Shown here one piece after another: positions 16,518 to 25,268 of a stretch of DNA of 64,000 bases. Location: positions 1,116,001 through 1,180,000 of the forward strand of contig JBMNFB010000001.1 of assembly GCA_050949085.1 (NCBI GenBank), read 5' to 3'. This DNA comes from JBMNFB01 sp050949085. Lineage in GTDB: Bacteria > Bacillota > UBA994 > UBA5500. The position numbers were made by a program, and so were the translations under genes. The notes under the pieces are model-generated. The model saw only the letters and a program-made list of their open reading frames with translations. It did not search any database and had not been told where the DNA came from. How positions within the stretch are numbered: the first letter of the stretch is position 1; each line of letters opens with the position of its first letter.

Positions 16518-17393
16518 TTAAGGTTGGCGCTGCTGGTCCTTTTCAGGCATAACTGGCTCCACAGCGCGTTCCGCCTGGTTCAGCTGGTTTGCCAGGTATT
16601 TTTGCTCAATCTGACTGACGGGTTGCTCGCGAAGTAGTTCTTCCGCCACCCTACGCTCTGATTTTCCCTGTAGCTGGGCTCTGGTCAGAGCTGGATGCAG
16701 CTCAGCGTTTCTGAACAGGTTACCATCATAGCGATCTACGTAGAGGTCGCCATTTTCATCGACAGTCGCCAGTGCGACTTCGTTGACAAACTCCACGCCG
16801 TAAGCGCGCAGATGGTCGCGCAACCACTTCTCGCTCAGATTGCGCTTCTGCAGATTCTCATGAACGATCTGCCCATCGACGATCAGCTCCAGAGGCAGCC
16901 CAATCCGTCTCCCTGCCACCAGTACGTCCTGGCGCGTCACCGGTTCAGCCTGCGGCGCCTTCTGCACAGACAACTCTCCGTCCGGCTCCAGAATGGCCAA
17001 TTCCACATCCATGAGGCGAAAAACGTTGTGTGCCCGCAATTTGGAGAGCAACTGCTCGGGAGACAATCGCTTGCGGTAAAGATTGTGTTCCAGCACCTTC
17101 CCCTGGTAGACCAGCACAGTCGGCTCTCCTCGGGTTGCCTGTCGCAATGTGAAATTGCGCGTAATCACATAGCGCTCCAGAGCCAACAGACCCAGCCAGA
17201 GGAGAAAGACAGCTATAGTGTCCAGCAGCCCAAACTCGGGGCCGAGAGTTGCCAAGCCAGTAAAGAGCGCGAGACTGGCCGCAACCAGCAGTTCCCAGAC
17301 CGAGAGCTGGTCCACCCGGCGCCAGCCGAACAGCTGCACCACCAGCCTCAGGACGAGGTAAGAAACGACGGCCCTCAGCACTAACAGCCACAT
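16518..17393 (-). CDS. DUF421 (YetF-like) membrane protein
   Basis: The 291-residue protein has about three N-terminal membrane helices (to residue ~85). Two DUF421-type cytoplasmic repeats follow: GEPTVLVYQGKVLEHNLYRK and the similar PLELIVDGQIVHENLQKRNL. YetF-family proteins are spore/membrane-associated proteins of unresolved function, often encoded with DUF1657 genes in spoVA-type operons. AAGGAGGGGG precedes the ATG. It lies 53 bases behind the DUF1657 gene. Confidence 0.85.
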   Translation of the reverse strand: MWLLVLRAVVSYLVLRLVVQLFGWRRVDQLSVWELLVAASLALFTGLATLGPEFGLLDTIAVFLLWLGLLALERYVITRNFTLRQATRGEPTVLVYQGKVLEHNLYRKRLSPEQLLSKLRAHNVFRLMDVELAILEPDGELSVQKAPQAEPVTRQDVLVAGRRIGLPLELIVDGQIVHENLQKRNLSEKWLRDHLRAYGVEFVNEVALATVDENGDLYVDRYDGNLFRNAELHPALTRAQLQGKSERRVAEELLREQPVSQIEQKYLANQLNQAERAVEPVMPEKDQQRQP

Positions 17394-17446
17394 GCGACGC
17401 GCCCCCTCCTTGCAGCGTGCTATTGAACGAGCCAGCAGCCAGCCTG

Positions 17447-17722
17447 CTAACGCTTCTTCTCCGGCGGCACGACATTGTCTGGCGTGCTCACTACTGCGCT
17501 ACCCGCGCTCGCCTGCAGTTCGCTAGCATACTGGGGCTCCTCCTGCATCAGGTAGTTGAGGCGGCTGCGCAGCTGGGAAACCGTGTTATCCATAGTCTGA
17601 GCCAGCTGCTGAAACATCTGTTTTGCCTGTGGATCGTTGGTATCCAGCGCGAATAGCTTGAGATTGGCCGCAACGCTCTCAGCGTTGGCCAGCGTGGTCG
17701 CGAACTTTGAGGCAACGGTCAT
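17447..17722 (-). CDS. DUF1657 small protein
   Basis: The 91-residue protein starts MTVASKFATTLANAESVAAN and contains the LFALDTNDPQAKQMFQQLA and MDNTVSQLRSRLNYL segments diagnostic of DUF1657, probably an all-helical protein. In many sporeformers one or two DUF1657 genes flank spoVAC/AD/AE and a DUF421 gene in the mobile spoVA2mob operon. Here only DUF1657 and DUF421 occur, with no spoVA genes nearby. GGAGGTGG precedes the ATG. Confidence 0.85.
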   Translation of the reverse strand: MTVASKFATTLANAESVAANLKLFALDTNDPQAKQMFQQLAQTMDNTVSQLRSRLNYLMQEEPQYASELQASAGSAVVSTPDNVVPPEKKR

Positions 17723-17870
17723 CGCTGCACCACCTCCGATTGGATTTCACCTCAAGTGTTCCCCAAACTGGTGCATCTCTTGCCGCTGCCCGGGGCAACC
17801 GCCCGTGCGACGCGCTCGATGTCAACTGAACAGCGCTATTGCCGTGCGGCCGCATGTGAAGGCTGTCTGC

Positions 17871-17899
17871 TTGACAGCCATTTCAGGCGGCGGTATACT
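17871..17899 (+). promoter_or_regulatory. consensus sigma-A promoter for tRNA-Leu(CAA)
   Basis: TTGACA (17871-17876) and TATACT (17894-17899) are separated by 17 bases, ending 26 bases before the tRNA. Confidence 0.9.
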
Positions 17900-17925
17900 A
17901 TTAGATGTTCTTGAGATAAGAAATT

Positions 17926-18010
17926 GCCGAAGTGGCGGAATGGCAGACGCACTTGACTCAAAATCAAGCGTCCTCTGGGCGTGTGGGTTCGACTCCCACC
18001 TTCGGCACCA
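17926..18010 (+). tRNA. tRNA-Leu (anticodon CAA)
   Basis: A class II tRNA, 85 nt including encoded CCA, with acceptor GCCGAAG/CTTCGGC and anticodon stem CTTGA/TCAAG around the loop CTCAAAA. The anticodon CAA decodes TTG. Confidence 0.96.
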
Positions 18011-18023
18011 ATAAAGCAGATGG

Positions 18024-18049
18024 CAACCACGCTGGGTGGTTGTTTTTTT
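18024..18049 (+). terminator. intrinsic terminator of the tRNA transcript
   Basis: Stem CAACCAC / GTGGTTG followed by seven Ts. Confidence 0.9.
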
Positions 18050-18195
18050 GTGCAAATAATCATGGTCTACCCGCAACTGGGCAGGAATCCAGGGTATGGA
18101 GACCGAAAATAAGGACGATTATTGTCGTGAGCTGTCGCTACGACAAGCGGGGTGAATGCCTGGAAAGGCAAACGCTGGGAGAGGGGAGAGCGCCG

Positions 18196-18633
18196 ATGAA
18201 GGAGATGCTCCAACAGATACTGCAGGAGGCAAAGGGCGCCAATCAGCGGCTGGACGGCCTTGACGCTCGGCTGACGGCTGTGGAGAATCAGCTGCGGGGT
18301 ATAGATGATCATCTGACAGCTGCGGACAAACAGCTGAACGGAATGGATCAGCAGCTGGCAGGCGTCGAAGGTCAGCTGGATCAGATATGTCAGCGCACCG
18401 CTGGTATTGAGCAGCGGCTGGAGAAGCTGGAGAGGGCGCTGGCTGGCCTCAGCGATCTTACCGCTGCCACGTTTGAGCAGGTCGGCGCGCTGACCGAGTT
18501 TCGCACCGAAGTCATGGCGCGTCTGGACAGCCTGATCAGGGTGCAGACCGACCAGGTGAAAATCATCGAACGGATTAGCACCCGCCTGGTGGCCCATGAG
18601 GCCGATCTGCGGGAGCTAAAACGGGTTCACTAG
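18196..18633 (+). CDS. coiled-coil protein of unknown function
   Basis: The 145-residue product is almost entirely heptad repeat. Residues ~15-85 carry repeating units such as LDGLDARLTAVENQL and MDQQLAGVEGQL. It has no signal peptide, membrane segment or cysteine. Similar small coiled-coil proteins exist in Firmicutes without assigned function. The ATG at 18196 follows GAGAGGGGAGAG. It stands alone between the tRNA terminator and a shared bidirectional terminator. Confidence 0.75.
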   Translation: MKEMLQQILQEAKGANQRLDGLDARLTAVENQLRGIDDHLTAADKQLNGMDQQLAGVEGQLDQICQRTAGIEQRLEKLERALAGLSDLTAATFEQVGALTEFRTEVMARLDSLIRVQTDQVKIIERISTRLVAHEADLRELKRVH

Positions 18634-18635
18634 AC

Positions 18636-18678
18636 AATAACAGGCGCAACCGCGTGCGGGTTGCGCCTGTTGTTTTTT
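18636..18678. terminator. bidirectional terminator between the coiled-coil gene and copA
   Basis: A ~13-bp stem with core CAGGCGCAAC / GTTGCGCCTG is followed by TTGTTTTTT on the plus strand; on the other strand it follows the copA stop. Confidence 0.85.
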
Positions 18679-18680
18679 GC

Positions 18681-21101
18681 CTAGAGCTTGACGCGCCGCA
18701 GGCGCAGGGAGTTGGTGACGACGCTGACGGAGCTGAAAGCCATGGCGGCCCCAGCGACGATGGGACTGAGGAAGCCCAGCGCTGCCACGGGAATTCCCAA
18801 TGAATTGTAGAAGAACGCCCAGAAGAGATTCTGCCGGATGTTGCGCATGGTCAGCCGACTGAGGCGAATGGCATCGACAATGCTGCGCAAATCTCCCCTC
18901 ATCAGCGTGACGTCGGCCGCCTCAATGGCCACGTCGGTGCCGGTGCCGATGGCGAAGCCGACATCGGCAGTAGCCAGCGCTGGCGCGTCGTTGATGCCGT
19001 CCCCCACCATGCCCACCTGGCGCCCCGCCGCTTTGAGCCGGTTAACTTCCTCAGCCTTGTTCTCCGGCAACACCTCGGCCAGCACATGCTCCTCGTCAAT
19101 TCCTACCTGAGCCGCGATCGCCCTGGCGGTGCGCCAGTTGTCACCGGTAAGCATATAGACTTCGATGCCCAGATCCTGCAGGGCGGCGATGGCTTCCGGC
19201 GAGCTCTCCTTAATCGTATCAGCGACGGCCAGAATCCCGGCCAGCTGGCCGTCGACAGCGGCCAGCATCGCCGTCTTGCCGCCTTCCTCCAGACCCTCCA
19301 GCTGCGGCAGGAACTCCGCTAGATCAATGCCCTGCTGCTGCATCAGGCGGCGGTTGCCGACGAGCACTTCCCGCCCGGCCAGCGTGGCAGAAATCCCCTG
19401 GCCAGGCACGGCGGAGAAGTTGTCGGCTGAGGCCAGCTGCTGCCCCCGCTCCTCTGCCGCCCGCACGATGGACTGCCCCAGGGGATGCTCAGAGAGCTTC
19501 TCTACAGCTGCCGTCAGGGCCAGCAGCTCCTGTTCTCGGCTGGCGAATTCGCCCAGGCCGATGATGTCGGTGAGTGACGGTTCGCCCTGGGTGATCGTCC
19601 CGGTCTTGTCCAGCACGATGGCGGTTACCTTGTGGGCGTTTTCCAGGTGTTCGCCGCCCTTGAAGAGGATTCCCTGCTCGGCACCGCGTCCGGTTCCCAC
19701 CATGATCGACGTCGGTGTCGCCAGACCCAGTGCGCAGGGGCAGGCGATGACGAGCACTGCCGTCATGTTGATGATCGCCGCCTCCCAGCTCTGGCTGTAG
19801 AGGTACCAGCCCAGCAGGGTGATCAGGGCGACGCCGACGACGATGGGTACAAAGATACCGGAGATCTGATCGGCCATCCGCTGAATCGGCGCTTTGGAAC
19901 CCTGCGCATCCTCCACGATCTTGATGATCTGGGCCAGGGCTGTATCAGCGCCAACTTTGGTGGCGCGCATACGGAACGATCCATGCTTGTTGATGGTGGC
20001 GCCGATGACGGTATCACCCACCGTCTTGTCGATGGGCAGGCTCTCGCCAGTGAGCATCGACTCATCCACAGACGAGCTGCCGTCGATAACCACTCCGTCC
20101 ACGGGGATCCGTTCGCCGGGGCGGACGACCAGCACGTCCCCCACCATCACTGCCTCGATGGCGATATCCTGCTCCTGACCGTCACGCACGACCCGCGCTG
20201 TCTTCGGCTGCAAGCCAATCAGCTTGCGGATAGCCTCGGACGTCTTTCCCTTGGCGATCGCCTCAAACAGCTTCCCCAGGAGGATCAGAGTGATGATCAC
20301 GGCTGACGATTCGAAGTAAAGATGCAGCTCATGCACGCTCTCGTACGGCTGCAATGAGTTGTAGACACTCAGGAGATACGCGGCGCTGGTTCCCAGCGCC
20401 ACCAGCACATCCATGTTGGCGCTGCCACTGCGCAGCGACTGATAGGCTCCCCGATAGAAGGTCCAGCCGACGTAAAACTGCACCGGTGTTGCCAGCAGGA
20501 ACTGCGTCAGCGGCTGATGCAGCACCTGAGGCAGAGGAATGCGGAAAATCATGCCCAGCATGATCAGGAACAATGGGGCCGAGAAGATGGCCGAAATCGT
20601 AAACAAGCGCTTCAGGCGCGCGATCTCTTGCTGGCGCGCCTCCTTCTCCCGGTCAGCATCGCGGGAAGACTCCAGCACCTCGGCTTGATAACCGACCTGA
20701 TCCACCAGACTCTTGATCTGCCTCGGGCTGATTTGGCCGGCATCATACTCAACCGTCGCCCGGTTGGTGGCCAGGTTGACATTTACCTGCTGCACCCCGG
20801 CGGCACCTGCCAGCACTTTTTCAATACGCGCGGCACACGCAGCACAAGTCATGCCGGTGATTCCCAGATCGACTCTGGCCACGCCGGCCAACTGTGCATC
20901 ATAGCCGATATCACGGATCTTGCCAAGAATGACGTCAGGGCTGATCTGTTGCTGATCGTAGACGACGCTGGCCTTCTCGGTCGCCAGATTTACATTGGCC
21001 TCAACGACACCCGAGGTGCGGCTCAGCACACGCTCGATCCGGGCCGAGCAGGCAGCGCATGTCATCCCGGTTATCTGCAGGATCACCTTGGCCTGACTCA
21101 T
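18681..21101 (-). CDS. copA: copper-exporting P1B-type ATPase
   Basis: The 806-residue protein has two N-terminal heavy-metal-associated domains, each with GMTCAAC (Cys15/18 and a second pair near 83/86). It also has the transmembrane CPC motif ([12 protein letters not shown]), the phosphorylation site DKTGTIT and the [11 protein letters not shown] hinge. These define a Cu(I) exporter. A CsoR-type operator and consensus promoter lie just upstream, so copper-induced expression is likely. The ATG at 21101 follows GGAGGAG; an ATG six codons earlier overlaps that site. No copZ or csoR gene adjoins it. Confidence 0.96.
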   Translation of the reverse strand: MSQAKVILQITGMTCAACSARIERVLSRTSGVVEANVNLATEKASVVYDQQQISPDVILGKIRDIGYDAQLAGVARVDLGITGMTCAACAARIEKVLAGAAGVQQVNVNLATNRATVEYDAGQISPRQIKSLVDQVGYQAEVLESSRDADREKEARQQEIARLKRLFTISAIFSAPLFLIMLGMIFRIPLPQVLHQPLTQFLLATPVQFYVGWTFYRGAYQSLRSGSANMDVLVALGTSAAYLLSVYNSLQPYESVHELHLYFESSAVIITLILLGKLFEAIAKGKTSEAIRKLIGLQPKTARVVRDGQEQDIAIEAVMVGDVLVVRPGERIPVDGVVIDGSSSVDESMLTGESLPIDKTVGDTVIGATINKHGSFRMRATKVGADTALAQIIKIVEDAQGSKAPIQRMADQISGIFVPIVVGVALITLLGWYLYSQSWEAAIINMTAVLVIACPCALGLATPTSIMVGTGRGAEQGILFKGGEHLENAHKVTAIVLDKTGTITQGEPSLTDIIGLGEFASREQELLALTAAVEKLSEHPLGQSIVRAAEERGQQLASADNFSAVPGQGISATLAGREVLVGNRRLMQQQGIDLAEFLPQLEGLEEGGKTAMLAAVDGQLAGILAVADTIKESSPEAIAALQDLGIEVYMLTGDNWRTARAIAAQVGIDEEHVLAEVLPENKAEEVNRLKAAGRQVGMVGDGINDAPALATADVGFAIGTGTDVAIEAADVTLMRGDLRSIVDAIRLSRLTMRNIRQNLFWAFFYNSLGIPVAALGFLSPIVAGAAMAFSSVSVVTNSLRLRRVKL

Positions 21102-21117
21102 AGTATTCTCCTCCTCC

Positions 21118-21134
21118 ATACCCTGCGGGGGTAT
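21118..21134. promoter_or_regulatory. CsoR-like copper operator
   Basis: ATACCCTGCGGGGGTAT is nearly palindromic and matches the ATACCC-N4-GGGGTAT operator described for CsoR at the B. subtilis copZA promoter. It lies between the copA -10 box and the ribosome binding site, a position suited to repression. Confidence 0.75.
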
Positions 21135-21146
21135 CTAGCTAGTTCC

Positions 21147-21175
21147 ATTATATGTCCTGCTGCTGGCGCTGTCAA
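21147..21175 (-). promoter_or_regulatory. consensus sigma-A promoter of copA
   Basis: On the minus strand TTGACA (21170-21175) and TATAAT (21147-21152) are 17 bases apart. Confidence 0.9.
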
Positions 21176-21177
21176 CG

Positions 21178-21199
21178 AAAAAAGGGCGCTGGCGCGCCC
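21178..21199 (-). terminator. terminator after the cysteine-rich small gene
   Basis: Stem GGGCGC / GCGCCC followed on the minus strand by TTTTTT, immediately before the copA -35 box. Confidence 0.8.
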
Positions 21200-21207
21200 C
21201 CACAGCC

Positions 21208-21378
21208 CTAGGGTGATTCGTGTCTCTCCTCTGCCGCCCGCGCCTGGAACTCCTCGATGCGTGAGCAGCTGACATCCCCGCCAGCGGTGCCGCCCGGCCA
21301 GGCGGGACTTCCCAGGTTGCACCACCCGCCCAGTGAACGATAGCGACAATCATCGCGATTACAATAGACTGATGGCAT
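21208..21378 (-). CDS. 56-residue cysteine-containing protein
   Basis: The ATG at 21378 sits seven bases after AGGAGGTGG and opens a 56-codon frame. It starts MPSVYCNRDDCRYRSLGGWC and has a fourth cysteine near residue 41. The spacing (C-x4-C, then C-x8-C) suggests a small metal-binding or DUF1540-like module, though it is not a clear match. It starts 12 bases after the stop of the 117-residue gene and ends at a terminator, so the two form an operon. Function unknown. Confidence 0.7.
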   Translation of the reverse strand: MPSVYCNRDDCRYRSLGGWCNLGSPAWPGGTAGGDVSCSRIEEFQARAAEERHESP

Positions 21379-21389
21379 AGAACCACCTC

Positions 21390-21743
21390 CTACACGTATC
21401 CTCCGTGCTTCCTGATCACCTGCAGAGCCTGCTCGGCGCGCGCCGCATCGGCAACCACTGTGACGATAAACGGAAATCTGCCAGGGATGTCCTCACTGGC
21501 CAGTCCACTGACGTCGGGATCTGTAGCGAGCAGGATAGCTGCATCGTCAAACATGCTCGTGCCCAGAGTCAGATTGGTGAGGCTGGAGATCTGACCGGTC
21601 AGTGGGTTGTTCAGGCCATCCTGCGGCATCCTGCCCAGGCGATCAACCTGAACGATCTCAAATCCGAGATTATGCAACTCTTCCTTTACCCTGTTGGCAG
21701 AATCGAAGCTGGGGAAGTAAGACAGGATGTTACGTTCGCCCAT
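21390..21743 (-). CDS. conserved hypothetical protein (117 aa)
   Basis: The protein starts MGERNILSYFPSFDSANRVK and ends IVTVVADAARAEQALQVIRKHGGYV, suggesting a two-lobed alpha/beta fold in which the C-terminal strand-helix pairs with the N-terminal one. Similar short proteins occur in sporeformers without known function. AAGGAGG lies upstream of the ATG at 21743; the open frame further upstream overlaps the divergent DUF1540 gene and is not coding. It heads a two-gene unit with the 56-residue gene. Confidence 0.7.
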   Translation of the reverse strand: MGERNILSYFPSFDSANRVKEELHNLGFEIVQVDRLGRMPQDGLNNPLTGQISSLTNLTLGTSMFDDAAILLATDPDVSGLASEDIPGRFPFIVTVVADAARAEQALQVIRKHGGYV

Positions 21744-21960
21744 GGGCAGCCTCCTTGCTGAGTCACTCTTTGCTGGTGGGCAGTGCATCACCGTTAGTTT
21801 GTCTGGCTGCGCAGCAGCGCATACGCCAGGGGTTGTCCGGATGCTGCACCTGTTGCTGGATATGCTAGCAGCGGGAGCACCCACAGTTTGTGGCGCGCAG
21901 CAGTCAGCGAGTATAACCCGCCCGCCGCTAGCCACAATATGGGATAAGGAGGTGGGTGAG

Positions 21961-22338
21961 ATGACGACGGTCAAATGTCACGTCAATACCTGTACGCATT
22001 GGTTGAAGGGAATGTGTGGTGCCGGCAATATCGATATTCTCAGTGAGAGCACCAGTTTCCAGCCCGTCGAGGGAAAGGAGACGCAGTGCAAGACATTCCA
22101 CAAACGGGAAGGCATCGGCGACTACCTGAGTTCGCTGGACAATGTCAACTGGACTGGGACTGCAGCCAGCCTCCTCGGCGGTGAGATGAGTCCCAGCATC
22201 ACCTGCACGGTGGACACCTGCCATTACTGGGGGCAAGGCGATCGCTGCCAGGCGGAGGCCATCGAAATCAGCGGCTCCAACGCAGATGAGAGCCGGGAAA
22301 CCAACTGTCAGACGTACTCGCGCGAAGGCGCCCAATAA
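21961..22338 (+). CDS. two-domain DUF1540 cysteine-rich protein
   Basis: The 125-residue protein has two copies of a metal-binding-like module: VKCHVNTCTHWLKGMCGAGN with CKTF, and ITCTVDTCHYWGQGDRCQAE with CQTY. Each has C-x4-C-x(8-9)-C and a later Cys, the DUF1540 pattern. These small proteins are common in sporeformers, and zinc binding is inferred. AAGGAGGTG precedes the ATG at 21961. It is divergent from the 117-residue gene. Confidence 0.88.
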   Translation: MTTVKCHVNTCTHWLKGMCGAGNIDILSESTSFQPVEGKETQCKTFHKREGIGDYLSSLDNVNWTGTAASLLGGEMSPSITCTVDTCHYWGQGDRCQAEAIEISGSNADESRETNCQTYSREGAQ

Positions 22339-22352
22339 CCCGCGGGACACAA

Positions 22353-22391
22353 AAACAGGCTGCGGCCCCTCACACGGCCCACAGCCTGTTT
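22353..22391. terminator. bidirectional terminator
   Basis: Arms AAACAGGCTG (22353-22362) and CAGCCTGTTT (22382-22391) form a stem between the convergent DUF1540 and flavoprotein genes, with T/A-rich flanks on both sides. Confidence 0.75.
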
Positions 22392-22395
22392 GTCT

Positions 22396-23973
22396 TTAGA
22401 GACGGGTGATCATCTCGCCATCCCGCCAGGCGACAGCCACCGTCCGCTGCCAGGGGGCGCTCTCCTCGGGGAAGTCGCGCCGATAGTGAACACCGCGGCT
22501 TTCCTCCCGCACCAGCGCGGCCTGAGCAATAGCTCGGGCAGTGATCCAGAGCCCTGGCAGTTCCAGCGCCAGCAGGCGCTGATAGGGGGTAACGGCGCCG
22601 ACGTCGGCGATGCGCGGTTGTAACTCATCCAGCTCGCGGATGGCGGTAGCCAGCCCGGTGGCGCTGCGCACCGGCCCCAGATAGCGCTCGGCCACCTGCT
22701 TGATGGCGGCGCGCAATTCGGCAGGCTCTTCCCGCCCTGTCGCCAACCAGCGGAGCCGTTCCAGCGCGAACTCGTGCCGCACCAGCTGAGGTTCAGAGCG
22801 CTCCGCCTGCGCTGCTGCCTTGCCTGCCCTCAGCCCAAATGTCGCCAGATTGGTCAGGGCGTTGCCGCCGACGCGGCTGGCGCCGTCCACCCCACCGCTC
22901 ACCTCACCACAGGCGAACAGCCCGGCAAGACCGGTCCTTCCCCAGGTATCGATGGGCACGCCGCCTGCAAAATAGTGCTGAATCGGCGCAACACGTATCG
23001 GCCCATACTCAGCCGGAGTCGCGCCCTGCGGATAGAAGGCGTGCAGCTCCTGCAGCCCTGGCCGCTGCCAGTCGGCGTCGCTCACTTCTTCCAGATGCAG
23101 CAGAACGTCATCGCCGGCCAGGATCCGCTCGCTGAGCAGCCGCGCGCATCTGTCGCGCGCGTAGAGGTTTGCTTCCCGACCATCAGCCAGCCCCATGGCG
23201 CGGATGGCATCCAGCAAGAACTCATCACCCTGGCTGTCAGTCAGCCGGACGTAATCGATGATCGGCAGGCCGATCATCCACTGCGGGAACCCCGGCTCCG
23301 CCCAGCCCAGCGGGTAAAATTGCACAAACTCCATATCAATCAGCGGCAGCCCCGCCTGAAGGGCCAGGGCGTAACCGTCGCCGGTCACCCGCGCCGGGTT
23401 GTCGGTGCGGGCGTAGACCTGCCCGCCGCCGCCAGTGGCCAGGACGACTGCGCCGGTGGCCGCAAAATAGTGCGCCGAGCCGGTCTGCCAGTTGATGCAC
23501 TCGACACCCACCACTCGCTCGTTCTCGGTGGCGAGCCGGACCACCACCATCTGTTCCTGGATGCGCACGCCGCATCTGCGAGCGATCTCGCTGAGCTCCT
23601 GGGTGAATCCAGCCCCGCCCAGAACCCGATTAGGGGCAGAAATACCCACAGAGGCTATGCCCGAGCCGATCTGGATGGTTACCCCCCAGTCGGCCAACTC
23701 CTGCAGGGACGCCTCCCCCTCGTGTGACAGAACGTCCACCAGCTCCGCCTGGTTGACGTTACGCCCGATCTCCCGGGTACGCTGCGCATGTTCCTCCGGC
23801 CTGACGCTGCCAGAGGCCAGCGTAAAGCCGCCGCCGGCGTAAGCGGTACAACCGCCCCACCCCAGCTGAGTCTTGCTGATGAGCAGCACATCAGCCCCGC
23901 TCTTCCTGGCGGCGATCGCCGCCACCAGGCCGGCACCGCCTGCGCCAATCACAATCACATCAGCTTTTTGCAT
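22396..23973 (-). CDS. FAD-dependent oxidoreductase of the fumarate reductase/L-aspartate oxidase family
   Basis: The 525-residue flavoprotein has the dinucleotide-binding motif VIGAGGAGLVAAIAA at the N-terminus and ATGGGGQVYARTDNPARVTG. It has a HYFAGGVPID segment, equivalent to the substrate-binding HY-x-GG region, and a C-terminal helical domain. This is the SdhA/FrdA/NadB superfamily. No nadA/nadC or iron-sulfur subunit gene is adjacent, so neither NAD synthesis nor respiration is supported by context. It follows the PLP-enzyme gene by 29 bases and is probably in its operon. Substrate not assigned. Confidence 0.8.
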   Translation of the reverse strand: MQKADVIVIGAGGAGLVAAIAARKSGADVLLISKTQLGWGGCTAYAGGGFTLASGSVRPEEHAQRTREIGRNVNQAELVDVLSHEGEASLQELADWGVTIQIGSGIASVGISAPNRVLGGAGFTQELSEIARRCGVRIQEQMVVVRLATENERVVGVECINWQTGSAHYFAATGAVVLATGGGGQVYARTDNPARVTGDGYALALQAGLPLIDMEFVQFYPLGWAEPGFPQWMIGLPIIDYVRLTDSQGDEFLLDAIRAMGLADGREANLYARDRCARLLSERILAGDDVLLHLEEVSDADWQRPGLQELHAFYPQGATPAEYGPIRVAPIQHYFAGGVPIDTWGRTGLAGLFACGEVSGGVDGASRVGGNALTNLATFGLRAGKAAAQAERSEPQLVRHEFALERLRWLATGREEPAELRAAIKQVAERYLGPVRSATGLATAIRELDELQPRIADVGAVTPYQRLLALELPGLWITARAIAQAALVREESRGVHYRRDFPEESAPWQRTVAVAWRDGEMITRL

Positions 23974-24002
23974 CTATCATCTCCCCCTCAAGCCACAAAG
24001 CC

Positions 24003-25190
24003 TCACGCAAGCTGGTCCAGCGCCTGCCGGAAATCGGCCTCCAGGTCGGCGAACGCTTCCAGACCGGTTGACACCCGGATCAGTCCCTCGCCGATGCCCA
24101 GGGCCTGACGTTGCTCAGGGCTCAAGCCGCGATGTGACGTCTTTGCCGGGTGGGAGATGGTTGTCGTCACCCCAGCCAGGCTGGGTACCAGATCCACCAG
24201 TTGCAGGGCGCGAATCACGGCTTCCGCACCCTCACTACCTCCAGCTACTTCAAAGCTGAGCATGCCACCAAACCCTGCCTGGAATTGCTGCGCCGCCAAC
24301 TGATGCTGGGGGTTGCTGGGCAACCCCGGGTAGTGAACAGCCTGCACGGCGGGATGCTGCTCCAGCATGGCCGCCAGGCGCAGAGCGTTCTGGCAGTGCC
24401 GCTCCAGGCGCAGGGCCAGCGTCTTGATACCGCGCAGGATCAGCCAGCTATCAAATGGGGACGGGGTCGGCCCCAGGCTGGTGGCAACCCGCTGCACCGG
24501 CTGGATGAGGTCGGCTGCGCCGATGACCACGCCGCCCATCACATCGGAATGCCCGTTGATGTACTTGGTCAGACTGTGAATCACCAGATCGGCCCCCAGC
24601 TCCAGCGGGCGACAGACGTAGGGGCTGGCAAATGTGTTATCAACCAGCACCAGAGCGCCCTGCTGATGTGCCAGGCGAGAAATGGCAGCGATGTCAACCA
24701 CCTTCATCAGGGGGTTGGAGATAGTCTCCAGATAGACGAGGCGGGTGCCGTCGCGCAGGGCCTGCTCCACCTGCTCCAGGTCGCTGAAGTCGATAAACTG
24801 AACCTCGATGCCCAGCCGCGCCAGATCCTGCGCGAACTGCACCTGAGTGCCGCCGTAGCAGTCCCTGGTCACCAACAGCCGCTCTCCGGCTGAGGCATGG
24901 GCGAGGCAGGCGACGAGGATGGCGCTCATGCCGGAGGCAGTGCAGACGGCGGCTTCACCGCCCTCCAGCTCCGCCAGCGCCTGCTCCAGCGCTGTATGAT
25001 TCGGGTTATGGTTACGTGAATAGATATAGCCGCCCGGTTGCCCGGAAAACGCCTCGTCCAGTTGCTCCAGGCTGCTGAACGTGAAGACTGACGTCTGGTA
25101 GATAGGGTTGACAGTAGGTATGGTAACCGGGCGTGACGCAGCTTTGCCGGCCCGCACCGCCCTCGTCTCCCATGCAAGCTTTTTTTCCAT
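24003..25190 (-). CDS. Cys/Met metabolism PLP enzyme (cystathionine gamma-synthase/lyase or methionine gamma-lyase type)
   Basis: The 395-residue protein has the family's YSRNHNPNHTALEQALAELE, the PLP lysine in SLTKYINGHSDV, and SNPLMKVVDI. Members add, remove or exchange sulfur amino acid side chains on a cystathionine-like skeleton. Distinguishing synthase, lyase and O-acylhomoserine sulfhydrylase needs alignment. GGGGGAGGGG lies upstream of the ATG. It precedes the flavoprotein gene in the same direction. Confidence 0.85.
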   Translation of the reverse strand: MEKKLAWETRAVRAGKAASRPVTIPTVNPIYQTSVFTFSSLEQLDEAFSGQPGGYIYSRNHNPNHTALEQALAELEGGEAAVCTASGMSAILVACLAHASAGERLLVTRDCYGGTQVQFAQDLARLGIEVQFIDFSDLEQVEQALRDGTRLVYLETISNPLMKVVDIAAISRLAHQQGALVLVDNTFASPYVCRPLELGADLVIHSLTKYINGHSDVMGGVVIGAADLIQPVQRVATSLGPTPSPFDSWLILRGIKTLALRLERHCQNALRLAAMLEQHPAVQAVHYPGLPSNPQHQLAAQQFQAGFGGMLSFEVAGGSEGAEAVIRALQLVDLVPSLAGVTTTISHPAKTSHRGLSPEQRQALGIGEGLIRVSTGLEAFADLEADFRQALDQLA

Positions 25191-25230
25191 ATGAGTCCCC
25201 TCCCCCGCTACTACGCTCTAGACGCGATGG

Positions 25231-25260
25231 CCCTGCGCTGCTGACCAGTGGAGCGCAGGG
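25231..25260. repeat. inverted repeat between the reductase and PLP-enzyme genes
   Basis: CCCTGCGCT (25231-25239) and AGCGCAGGG (25252-25260) form a 9-bp stem. There is no T tract on the minus strand, so it may be a weak terminator or a processing site. Confidence 0.5.
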
Positions 25261-25268
25261 CGACAGGC

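Noticed and set aside
17822..18076. 84-codon frames antisense to tRNA-Leu(CAA)
   Set aside because: They lie across the tRNA and its promoter and terminator; such tRNA-antisense frames are common artefacts.
22774..23727. 317-codon plus-strand frame
   Set aside because: It is antisense to the flavoprotein gene with no recognisable motif.
22396..23973. nadB assignment for the flavoprotein
   Set aside because: The fold fits L-aspartate oxidase, but nadA/nadC are not adjacent and key residues could not be aligned by eye; left at family level.
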